Assembly: GCF_042665255.1 (NCBI RefSeq)
Contig: NZ_JBHTCD010000040.1
DNA from: Insolitispirillum peregrinum
GTDB lineage: Bacteria; Pseudomonadota; Alphaproteobacteria; Rhodospirillales; Rhodospirillaceae
Direction: 5' to 3' (one strand)
DNA: 40,989 nt
The notes below the pieces were generated by a model that was not told where the DNA came from, ran no database searches, and saw nothing but the letters and a program-made list of their open reading frames with translations. Positions 34,089 to 40,989 of the stretch are shown here, piece by piece. The translations under genes were made by a program, and so were the position numbers. How positions within the stretch are numbered: the first letter of the stretch is position 1; each line of letters opens with the position of its first letter.

Positions 34089-35486
34089 ATGCAAAGTCTC
34101 GCTTTGATCCTGGTTGTGCTGGTGCTGGCCGTGGTCGGTTTCCGCTTTGGGCGGGGGCAGTCGATCAAGGTCGTCGAAGGAAATGCACGCCGCCTGCACA
34201 GTCTGCCGGGCTATCACGGCCTGTATGTGGCCCTGTGGTGTGGCGGACCGGCATTGATCCTGTTGGCTGTCTGGCTGTCGCTGGAACCGACAATTCTGAA
34301 ACATCTGGTGCTCGGCGCCCTGCCCACCGAGATGCTGCAAAAGCCCGATGGCTCGCCGCTGGGCGTGGCCCGTCTCGAGCTGCTGCTGAACGATATCCGC
34401 AATACGGCAGCGGGCAATGTCGCCTCGACGGCCAATGCCTATATTCAGGACGCGGCGGCACGCTATCAAAGCCTGCAACAGACCAGTTACGCCGCCATGG
34501 CGGTGGTGGTGCTGTCGCTGGCCGTTGCCGGGGCAGCCTGGGGGTTCCGCTTCATTCATGCCGACTTCCGGGCGCGCAACCGGGTGGAAATGATCATCCG
34601 GGGCTTCATGATTGCCTGCTCGATGGTCGCCATCCTGACCACCGTCGGGATCATCCTGTCGTTGCTGTTTGAAAGCATGCGGTTCTTTGCGGTGGTGCCG
34701 GTGACCGATTTCCTGTTCGGTCTGGACTGGAGCCCGCAGATGGCCCTGCGTGCCGATCAGGTGGGGTCGTCCGGGGCGTTCGGGGCGGTGCCGCTGTTCC
34801 TTGGCACGCTGCTGATTTCCGGCATTGCGATGGCGGTGGCGGTGCCGATTGGCCTGCTGTCGGCGATCTACATGGCCGAATACGCCCCGCGCAAGGTGCG
34901 GGCGGTGGTCAAGCCGCTGCTGGAAATTCTGGCTGGCATCCCGACCGTGGTCTACGGCTTCTTTGCCGCCCTGACGGTGGCTCCGGCCTTTCGCGGGCTG
35001 GGCGAAAGCATCGGTCTGGACGTGTCGTCGGAAAGTGCGCTGGCGGCGGGGATCGTGATGGGGATCATGATCGTGCCGTTCGTGTCGTCGCTGTCCGATG
35101 ACGTGATTACCGCCGTGCCGAATTCGATGCGCGAAGGATCGTATGGTCTGGGCGCAACCAAGTCCGAAACGATCAAGCGGGTGATCATCCCGGCTGCCCT
35201 GCCGGGGATTGTTGGCGGTGTGCTGCTGGCGGTGTCGCGCGCGATCGGTGAAACGATGATTGTGGTGATGGCGGCCGGTCTGTCGGCCAACCTGTCGGTG
35301 AACCCGCTGGAAGCCGTGACCACCGTGACCGTTCAGATTGTAACCCTGCTGGTCGGTGACCAGGAATTTGACAGCCCCAAGACATTGGCCGCCTTTGCGC
35401 TGGGACTGGTGCTGTTCATGGTGACGCTGGCACTGAACGTTGTTGCCTTGCACGTCGTTCGCAAGTACAGGGAGCAGTATGAATAA
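34089..35486 (+). CDS. pstC: Phosphate permease PstC
   Basis: A permease subunit of the Pst ABC transporter. The 465-residue protein is the extended type: an N-terminal membrane segment, a periplasmic part of about 100 residues, then a second helix pair and the conserved core. The core includes the EAA-loop equivalent VPNSMREGSYGLGATKSETIKRVIIPAALPGIVGG and the GETMIVVMAAG segment. The ATG at 34089 has GGGGAA upstream; ATG 34053 lacks a site. It ends TAATG with pstA starting on the same base, so the two are translationally coupled. The gap to pstS is 226 bases. Confidence 0.95.
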   Translation: MQSLALILVVLVLAVVGFRFGRGQSIKVVEGNARRLHSLPGYHGLYVALWCGGPALILLAVWLSLEPTILKHLVLGALPTEMLQKPDGSPLGVARLELLLNDIRNTAAGNVASTANAYIQDAAARYQSLQQTSYAAMAVVVLSLAVAGAAWGFRFIHADFRARNRVEMIIRGFMIACSMVAILTTVGIILSLLFESMRFFAVVPVTDFLFGLDWSPQMALRADQVGSSGAFGAVPLFLGTLLISGIAMAVAVPIGLLSAIYMAEYAPRKVRAVVKPLLEILAGIPTVVYGFFAALTVAPAFRGLGESIGLDVSSESALAAGIVMGIMIVPFVSSLSDDVITAVPNSMREGSYGLGATKSETIKRVIIPAALPGIVGGVLLAVSRAIGETMIVVMAAGLSANLSVNPLEAVTTVTVQIVTLLVGDQEFDSPKTLAAFALGLVLFMVTLALNVVALHVVRKYREQYE

Positions 35487-36823
35487 TGGCAACCGCAGAG
35501 CAGCAGGTCGAAATGACCACCTCCCAAAAAGACATTCTTTCCAGACAGTCGCGGATTTCTGAAACCGTCAATGCCGGGCTGAAGTCCCGCTATCGCTCCG
35601 AAGCCCGTTTCCGGGCCTATGGGGCAGGAGCAATCGTGCTGGCCCTGGTGATGCTGGTGCTATTGTTCGTGACCATTATCGGCAAGGGCTACACCGCCTT
35701 TGTGCAGACCGAACTGCAGCTGACCATCGCCACCTCGGGCGAAGCGCTGGGGATTGGCAATGACCGTGATGCGGCGGCGCTCAACCGCGCCGACTATCAG
35801 GCGCAGATCAAGGCCTCGCTGCGCGACATGTTCCCGGACGTGACCGGGCGCAAGGAACGGCGTGATCTGTACGGGATGGTGTCGGACGGGGCCGCCTATG
35901 CCCTGCGCGATGCGCTGGTTGAAAATCCGGCCCTGATCGGCCAGAAAGTGACCCTGCAGGTGCCGGTGGCGTCGGACATCGACATGCTGCACAAGGGGCA
36001 GATCAACCGGGCTGTCGCTGAAACCGAGCGCAAGGTGAACGATTTCCAGATCGGCATCTATGACCGCTGGGTGTCGATGGGCACCATTGGCCTGCACTTC
36101 AACACCGCCCTGTTCACGCAAGGGGATTCGCGCCAGCCGGAACTGGCCGGGATCTGGGGTGCTGCGGTCGGGTCGTTCTATACCCTGATCGTCACGCTGG
36201 CCCTCAGCTTTCCGATTGGTGTCGCGGCGGCGGTGTATCTGGAAGAGTTTGCTCCCAAAAACCGCTGGACCGACCTGATCGAAGTCAACATCAACAATCT
36301 GGCGGCGGTTCCGTCGATTGTGTTCGGCTTGCTGGGGCTGGCGGTGTTCCTGCAGTTCTTTGGCATGCCGCGCTCGGCCCCGGTGGCAGGCGGTCTGGTG
36401 CTGACTCTGATGAACCTGCCGATCATCATCATTGCCAGCCGGGCTGCCCTGAAATCGGTGCCGCCGTCGATCCGCGAGGCCGCTCTGGGCCTTGGGGCCT
36501 CCAAGCTGCAGACCATCCTCCATCACGTCCTGCCGCTGGCCATGCCGGGCATGCTGACCGGAACCATCATCGGCATGGCGCATGCCCTGGGCGAAACCGC
36601 ACCGCTGCTGATGATCGGGATGGTGGCCTTTGTGGTGGACATTCCGATGACCCCGATGGACTCCGCCACCGTGTTGCCGGTGCAGATCTATCTGTGGGCC
36701 GACAGCCCGGAACGGGCCTTTGTCGAACGCACTTCGGCGGCGATCATGGTGCTGCTGGCATTCCTGGTAACGATGAACGCGGCCGCTGTGCTGCTGCGCA
36801 AGAAGTTTGAAAGGCGCTGGTAA
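35486..36823 (+). CDS. pstA: Phosphate permease PstA
   Basis: The second permease subunit (445 residues). A cytoplasmic N-terminus and one membrane helix (about 45-65) precede a periplasmic insert of about 150 residues. The core follows, with LIVTLALSFPIGVAAAVYLEEFAPKN, VPPSIREAALGLGASKLQTILHHVLPLAMPGMLTG (EAA loop) and GETAPLLMIGM. The long insert is the alphaproteobacterial form, not a fusion. The start ATG overlaps the pstC stop (TAATG at 35484-35488). Confidence 0.95.
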   Translation: MATAEQQVEMTTSQKDILSRQSRISETVNAGLKSRYRSEARFRAYGAGAIVLALVMLVLLFVTIIGKGYTAFVQTELQLTIATSGEALGIGNDRDAAALNRADYQAQIKASLRDMFPDVTGRKERRDLYGMVSDGAAYALRDALVENPALIGQKVTLQVPVASDIDMLHKGQINRAVAETERKVNDFQIGIYDRWVSMGTIGLHFNTALFTQGDSRQPELAGIWGAAVGSFYTLIVTLALSFPIGVAAAVYLEEFAPKNRWTDLIEVNINNLAAVPSIVFGLLGLAVFLQFFGMPRSAPVAGGLVLTLMNLPIIIIASRAALKSVPPSIREAALGLGASKLQTILHHVLPLAMPGMLTGTIIGMAHALGETAPLLMIGMVAFVVDIPMTPMDSATVLPVQIYLWADSPERAFVERTSAAIMVLLAFLVTMNAAAVLLRKKFERRW

Positions 36824-36827
36824 GACA

Positions 36828-37697
36828 ATGGCGATGGTTGAAACGATGACTCCCGAACAGACCCGCACCCCGGAAACCGCCCGTCCCGATGCCACCCGCA
36901 GCGAAGGCACCGCCGGTTCGCCGCTGGTCGGCCCCGGTGAAGACGCCAAGGTGTCGGCGCGCGATTGCAGCGTCTATTACGGCGAAAAGCATGCCCTGAA
37001 GGGTGTGTCGCTGGACATCAAGGTCAACGAAGTCACCGCCTTTATCGGCCCGTCGGGCTGCGGTAAATCGACCTTCCTGCGCTCGCTGAACCGGATGAAC
37101 GACATCATCGACGGGGCGCGGGTCACCGGCCTGATTGCCCTGGATGGCGAAGACATCTACGCCCGCAAGGTTGACGTGGTGCAGTTGCGCGCCCGTGTCG
37201 GGATGGTGTTCCAGAAGCCGAACCCGTTCCCCAAGTCGATCTATGAAAACGTGGCCTATGGTCCGCGCATCCACGGTCTGGCATCCAGCAAGGACGAGAT
37301 GGACGACGTGGTTCAGTCGTCGCTGGAACGTGCCGGTCTGTGGACCGAAGTGAAAGACCGCCTCGACCAGCCGGGGACCGGCCTGTCGGGTGGTCAGCAG
37401 CAGCGTCTGTGCATTGCGCGCGCCATTGCGGTGTCGCCCGAAGTGATCCTGATGGACGAACCCTGTTCGGCCCTCGACCCGATTGCGACGGCAAAGATCG
37501 AAGAGCTGATCGACGAACTGCGCCAGAACTACACCATCGTGATCGTCACCCACTCGATGCAGCAGGCGGCGCGCGTGTCCCAGCGGACGGCGTTCTTCCA
37601 TCTGGGGAATCTGGTCGAGTGCAACGACACCGAACAGATTTTCACCAATCCGCTGCACAAGCTGACGCAGGGCTATATCACTGGCCGCTTTGGTTGA
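36828..37697 (+). CDS. pstB: Phosphate transporter ATPase PstB
   Basis: The ABC ATPase of the Pst transporter. In 289 residues it has Walker A GPSGCGKS, the Q-loop in VGMVFQKPNPFPKSIYENV, the signature LSGGQQQRLCIARA, Walker B VILMDEP and the H-loop VTHSMQQAARVS, all typical of PstB. About 40 extra polar residues precede the usual start. The ATG at 36828 follows the pstA stop by four bases. It likely also signals to PhoR via PhoU. Confidence 0.97.
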   Translation: MAMVETMTPEQTRTPETARPDATRSEGTAGSPLVGPGEDAKVSARDCSVYYGEKHALKGVSLDIKVNEVTAFIGPSGCGKSTFLRSLNRMNDIIDGARVTGLIALDGEDIYARKVDVVQLRARVGMVFQKPNPFPKSIYENVAYGPRIHGLASSKDEMDDVVQSSLERAGLWTEVKDRLDQPGTGLSGGQQQRLCIARAIAVSPEVILMDEPCSALDPIATAKIEELIDELRQNYTIVIVTHSMQQAARVSQRTAFFHLGNLVECNDTEQIFTNPLHKLTQGYITGRFG

Positions 37698-37777
37698 TGG
37701 ACCCTGCAACATCTGGCGCGGGGGGCTGCGCTGCGGCTCCCTGCTGCCGGTCTGCAACGCCATAAGGAACGTTCGCC

Positions 37778-38500
37778 GTGGGCGCACATGATGGACATAC
37801 AGTTCAGTCTTTTGAAGACGAACTGACCCAGCTTACCAATGTTATCGTTCGCATGGGCGGACTGGCCGAAGCCCAGATGGCCAGCGCCATCCACGCCATC
37901 ACCCGCCGGGATTCCGATCTGGCATCGCGGGTGATTGCCGGGGACAGCAAAGTTGACGAGATGGAAAAGGAAGTCCATGCCCTGACCGTCCGCCTGCTTG
38001 CCCTGCGCCAGCCGATGGCTGATGATTTGCGGTCGATTGTGGCCGCATTGAAAATCTCGGCCGATATCGAACGGATCGGCGACTATGCCGCCAACGTCGC
38101 CAAGCGGGCGATGGTGCTGAACCAGTTGCCACAGGTTACGCCGGTGGCTGGCATTCCCGGCATGGGGCGGATGGTGCAGCAGATCATCAACGACGTGCTG
38201 GACGCCTATGTCGAGCGCGACGTGGAAAAGGCTCTGGCGGTCTGGCACCGGGACGAAGATGTCGATGCCATGCACATGGCCCTGTTCCGCGAGCTGTTGA
38301 CCTATATGATGGAAGACCCCCGCAACATCACCGCCTGCACGCACCTGATGTTCATTGCCAAGAATATCGAGCGCATCGGTGATCACGCCACCAACATTGC
38401 GGAAACGATCCATTTTCTGGTCAAGGGGCAGTCAATCCTGTTGCCCCGCCCCAAAGGTGCGTCGGTCGATGAGATGCCGATGCCGGAAAAAGGGGCGTAA
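37778..38500 (+). CDS. phoU: Phosphate signalling protein PhoU
   Basis: The 240-residue two-bundle helical protein connects the Pst transporter to repression of the Pho regulon. Both PhoU repeats are visible: ALKISADIERIGDYAANVAKRA in the first and FIAKNIERIGDHATNIAETIHF in the second, the metal-binding E-R-I-G-D motif occurring in each. The GTG start at 37778 has AAGGAA ten bases upstream. The gene lies between pstB and phoB, 81 and 104 bases away. Confidence 0.96.
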   Translation: MGAHDGHTVQSFEDELTQLTNVIVRMGGLAEAQMASAIHAITRRDSDLASRVIAGDSKVDEMEKEVHALTVRLLALRQPMADDLRSIVAALKISADIERIGDYAANVAKRAMVLNQLPQVTPVAGIPGMGRMVQQIINDVLDAYVERDVEKALAVWHRDEDVDAMHMALFRELLTYMMEDPRNITACTHLMFIAKNIERIGDHATNIAETIHFLVKGQSILLPRPKGASVDEMPMPEKGA

Positions 38501-38542
38501 CTGCCCCGGTCTCTTTTCCGGTGCTTTGGGTTTTGTTTTGTC

Positions 38543-38583
38543 GCATCATGGGCAAGGGCCAACGTGGGGCCTTTGCCTGATGC
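38543..38583 (+). promoter_or_regulatory. Long hairpin before phoB
   Basis: GCATCA (38543-38548) pairs with TGATGC (38578-38583) and, after a two-base bulge, GGCAAGGGCC (38551-38560) pairs with GGCCTTTGCC (38568-38577). It ends 21 bases before the phoB ATG and could end read-through, stabilise the upstream message or affect phoB translation. Confidence 0.6.
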
Positions 38584-38604
38584 CCTCAAGGGAATAGCTG
38601 TTCG

Positions 38605-39318
38605 ATGAAGCCTCTGGTGATGATCGTTGAGGATGAAAGCGCGCTGATGACCATGCTGCGCTACAACCTGGAAAAAGACGGCTTCCGGGTGTGTGAGGCT
38701 TCGGATGGTGAAGAAGCGTTGACGGTGGTTGAGGAAAACAATCCCGACCTGATCCTGCTCGACTGGATGCTGCCGATGATGTCGGGCATCGAGGTCTGCC
38801 GCCAGTTGCGCCGCCGTCCGCAAAGCCGGGATGTGCCGATTATCATGATCACCGCCCGTGGTGAAGAGCAGGACAAGATTCGCGGCCTGAATGTCGGCGC
38901 CGACGATTACCTGACCAAGCCGTTTTCAATGCCCGAACTGATGGCGCGGGTGCGGGCCTTGCTGCGGCGGGCGCAACCGGCCACCAACAAGGGCTCGCTG
39001 GGGTTTGAAGACATCAGCATGGACCTGACCGCCCACCGGGTCACCCGTGGCGGGCGCTATGTCCATCTGGGTCCGACCGAATTCCGCCTGTTGCAATTCC
39101 TGATGGAGCACCCGGGCTGCGTGTTCTCGCGCGAAGAGCTGCTGAATGCCGTCTGGGGCCCGGATATCTATGTCGAGCCGCGTACCGTGGATGTGCATAT
39201 CCGTCGTCTGCGCAAGGCGCTGAATGGCGAGACCGAAAGCGACCTGATCCGCACGGTGCGCGCCGCGGGCTATGCGCTGGATGCGGACCCGGCGTTGCAG
39301 GGCAGCGGGGCGGCCTGA
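38605..39318 (+). CDS. phoB: Phosphate regulon response regulator PhoB
   Basis: The OmpR-type activator of phosphate-starvation genes. The 237-residue protein has receiver pocket residues Glu9/Asp10, phospho-acceptor Asp53 in LILLDWMLPMMSG, Lys in DYLTKPF, and a C-terminal winged helix (LGPTEFRLLQFLMEHPGCVFSREELLNAVWG, then VDVHIRRLRKAL). The ATG at 38605 follows AAGGGAA. It should bind the Pho box at 32662-32690. The partner kinase PhoR is not in the window. Confidence 0.96.
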   Translation: MKPLVMIVEDESALMTMLRYNLEKDGFRVCEASDGEEALTVVEENNPDLILLDWMLPMMSGIEVCRQLRRRPQSRDVPIIMITARGEEQDKIRGLNVGADDYLTKPFSMPELMARVRALLRRAQPATNKGSLGFEDISMDLTAHRVTRGGRYVHLGPTEFRLLQFLMEHPGCVFSREELLNAVWGPDIYVEPRTVDVHIRRLRKALNGETESDLIRTVRAAGYALDADPALQGSGAA

Positions 39319-39388
39319 AGGCCCCGGACCCCGTTTTTTCAGGTCGTGCTCCATGACGGCGCGACTGTGACCGGGTAAAAATGATCGA

Positions 39389-39429
39389 GCCGCAGGGGAT
39401 GATGCCAGACCGGTATCATCCCCTGCGGC
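39389..39429 (+). terminator. Rho-independent terminator of the pst-phoB operon
   Basis: A perfect 15-bp stem (GCCGCAGGGGATGAT at 39389-39403 with ATCATCCCCTGCGGC at 39415-39429) has an 11-base loop and is followed by ATTTTC. It ends the phosphate operon before the CRISPR leader. Confidence 0.88.
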
Positions 39430-39625
39430 ATTTTCATGTCGGCAGGGTGCGCGAACCCCAAGCGTGTCAGAAAATCCCGGGAGGTTCGCGCTGAGGTAAT
39501 GTATTGGAATATAAGGATTTTGATTCTGTGAATGTATGTGTACATATTATGATGCATAAATATTCCTGAGGTTCGCGCAAGAGGCCTCTTTTCTTGTGCG
39601 AAAACAGTTTGTTATAGTGGGTGCC
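39430..39625 (+). promoter_or_regulatory. CRISPR leader
   Basis: A 196-base AT-rich stretch directly before the first repeat, on the side expected from the repeat orientation (ATTGAAAC pointing away). It has GAGGTTCGCGC twice in direct orientation (39481-39491 and 39568-39578), an inverse GCGCGAACC (39449-39457), and an inverted pair TTCGCGCAAGA/TCTTGTGCGAA (39572-39582 and 39592-39602). A TATAGT (39613-39618) seven bases before the array could be a -10 for pre-crRNA, with a weak TTTCTT -35 seventeen bases upstream. Confidence 0.75.
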
Positions 39626-40852
39626 GTCGCCCCCTCACGGGGGCGTGGATTGAAACGTAGTATCCGCCCCCACTTGCACGGGGGCGACCCATCGTCGCCC
39701 CCTCACGGGGGCGTGGATTGAAACAGCGACTTGGAGCTTGCTGCCAGCACCAGACGCCTGTCGCCCCCTCACGGGGGCGTGGATTGAAACTGCTCGGCAT
39801 CGGGGCGGGCATCGGGGCGGGCATGTCGCCCCCTCACGGGGGCGTGGATTGAAACGTGCGGCATGTCCGATATAAGCATATCGCTATAGGTCGCCCCCTC
39901 ACGGGGGCGTGGATTGAAACGATCCTCGGAATGTGGGGCCGGTAGCGGCCAGTTTGTCGCCCCCTCACGGGGGCGTGGATTGAAACACGCCCCTAGCGGG
40001 GCAAAGTTTGGTCTCCGCTTGGTCGCCCCCTCACGGGGGCGTGGATTGAAACACCGCAGGCAGGTTCCCACAGCGTGGACGGCAGGGTCGCCCCCTCACG
40101 GGGGCGTGGATTGAAACCCTGAGCGTCGGCGCGAACACTTCGTTCATGTCGGTCGCCCCCTCACGGGGGCGTGGATTGAAACAAAGTAGTGATCAACAGC
40201 GAGTACGCCGTCAGAATAGTCGCCCCCTCACGGGGGCGTGGATTGAAACTGCTTGCCGTCAAATCGATAGGCCATGCGCCAGTAGTCGCCCCCTCACGGG
40301 GGCGTGGATTGAAACGTGTCCAGCTACACCGACAGTACGGGCCGAGTGCGTCGCCCCCTCACGGGGGCGTGGATTGAAACACCGCTGACGGGCCGGAGGC
40401 GCTGACCAGGCGGGGTCGCCCCCTCACGGGGGCGTGGATTGAAACACTGATCATTTGGTGATGGTCGGGGCTATTTGGAACCGTCGCCCCCTCACGGGGG
40501 CGTGGATTGAAACAGACGCGGATGGGGACGGCCCGCCATGGGACTGTGTCGCCCCCTCACGGGGGCGTGGATTGAAACGGCAGATCTATGCTGACCTAGC
40601 GCCGACCCGCCTGACGTCGCCCCCTCACGGGGGCGTGGATTGAAACCACCCCGCTTTGACGTGCCGAGGATACTCCGGCCTGTCGCCCCCTCACGGGGGC
40701 GTGGATTGAAACCACGAGATCCCACAGTTGGGCTCCGATGGCATTGCCGACCCCGGTCGCCCCCTCACGGGGGCGTGGATTGAAACAGAGATACATCCTC
40801 TGACATTACTTCCATAACTAAGTCGCCCCCTCACGGGGGCGTGGATTGAAAC
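39626..40852 (+). CRISPR. CRISPR array, 19 repeats and 18 complete spacers, type I-C-like
   Basis: Nineteen identical 31-bp repeats begin at 39626, 39694, 39760, 39825, 39890, 39956, 40022, 40087, 40152, 40219, 40285, 40350, 40415, 40483, 40548, 40616, 40682, 40756 and 40822. Each starts GTCGCCCCCTCACGGGGG and ends CGTGGATTGAAAC, with a CCCCC/GGGGG hairpin; this resembles type I-C (Cas5d-processed) repeats, which are usually 31-32 bp. The 18 spacers are 34-37 bases except number 17 (40713-40755), which has 43. The final repeat shows no decay, and its following spacer is cut short by an insertion sequence. No cas gene lies within the window on either side. The leader is at the left, so the repeat at 39626 is the newest end. 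Confidence 0.98.
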
Positions 40853-40862
40853 ATTAGTGCCA

Positions 40863-40989
40863 CTAGGGATTGTTGACGTTTGAAATTGAGATTCCCAAAG
40901 CTGTGGAAATTTGGTTTAAGGCTTGATCTGATAAAGGAAGATAGCCTTGAACCGCAAAATTCTGAGTGACGAGCAATGGAAGGCGATCG
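40863..40989 (+). mobile_element. Left end of an IS5-type insertion sequence in the CRISPR array
   Basis: After 14 bases of a 19th spacer (40853-40866, ending CTAG), non-array sequence begins at about 40867 with GGATTGTTGACG. CTAG matches the 4-bp target duplicated by many IS5-family elements. About 80 bases later a transposase reading frame opens. The right end and second target copy are beyond the window, so the boundary is inferred. Confidence 0.6.
40947..40989 (+). CDS. IS5-type transposase, N-terminal fragment
   Basis: The frame from TTG 40947 to the window edge reads LNRKILSDEQWKAI. The L-S-D-x-x-W-x-x-I opening is typical of IS5-family (DDE) transposases with a DUF4096-type N-terminus. 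AAAGGAAG lies eight bases before the TTG. Only 14 residues are visible, so the subgroup cannot be told. Confidence 0.6.
   Translation, partial: MNRKILSDEQWKAI

Larger units (their letters stand above)
39319..39625. other. Gap between phoB and the CRISPR array
   Basis: These 307 bases have no gene. The first part holds the phoB terminator (39389-39429). From about 39430 the sequence becomes AT-rich and carries the CRISPR leader elements described separately. Confidence 0.85.

Noticed and set aside
33981..35492. 503-residue minus-strand frame over pstC
   Set aside because: It is antisense to pstC, with His/Arg/Gln-rich low-complexity content typical of a shadow frame.
39612..40796. Short frames with recurring FNPRPREGAT or VAPSRGRGLK segments
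   Set aside because: They are translations of the CRISPR repeat in several frames, not genes.

Overview
The window reads as chromosomal DNA of a GC-rich alphaproteobacterium, most likely of the Rhodospirillales. Support comes from the extended PstC/PstA permeases, the IalB-family protein, the cbb-type gene order, the PAS-rich signalling proteins and the alphaproteobacterial intergenic palindromic repeats. I cannot fix the genus from sequence alone. The window is bounded by mobile DNA: the truncated 3' end of an IS110-type transposase at the left edge, and the first codons of an IS5-type transposase at the right edge.

Left part (1-9.2 kb): a GSCFA-family protein; a solitary PstS-like phosphate-binding paralog; a three-gene signalling operon on the minus strand (multi-PAS histidine kinase, then a REC-HDOD regulator, then a REC plus degenerate HD-GYP regulator, the two regulators overlapping by ATGA); and moaA for molybdenum cofactor synthesis. 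Middle (9.3-26.2 kb): a periplasmic Cache protein; a soluble chemoreceptor joining a globin sensor, an MCP signalling domain, a PilZ domain and a C-terminal sensor-like domain; a glutarate/glutaryl-CoA pair (CoA-transferase and GcdH); a methyltransferase; tRNA-Asp; an MgtC-like membrane protein; a NarL-type regulator; a phytase-esterase-like lipoprotein between inverted mosaic repeats; an IalB-family protein; the MsrPQ methionine sulfoxide reductase; a PAS-rich diguanylate cyclase; and a LuxR-type regulator whose receiver lacks the phospho-acceptor Asp.

Right part (26.3-39.3 kb): a Calvin-cycle/pentose-phosphate run (glpX-type FBPase, phosphoribulokinase, transketolase, class II aldolase, ribulose-phosphate epimerase; RubisCO is not in the window), followed by a complete phosphate operon pstS-pstC-pstA-pstB-phoU-phoB. 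A three-repeat Pho box lies before pstS and a strong hairpin lies between pstS and pstC.

Right end (39.4-41 kb): an AT-rich leader and a CRISPR array of 19 identical 31-bp repeats with type I-C-like sequence and 18 complete spacers. No cas gene is present. The array is cut within its 19th spacer by an IS5-like element. The newest spacer is itself an inverted copy-like version of the CRISPR repeat and could pair with the neighbouring repeat. The other strong structural find is a 123-bp MITE-like insertion (17-bp terminal inverted repeats, 9-bp target duplication) whose empty site survives in the paired repeat copy 1.4 kb away.
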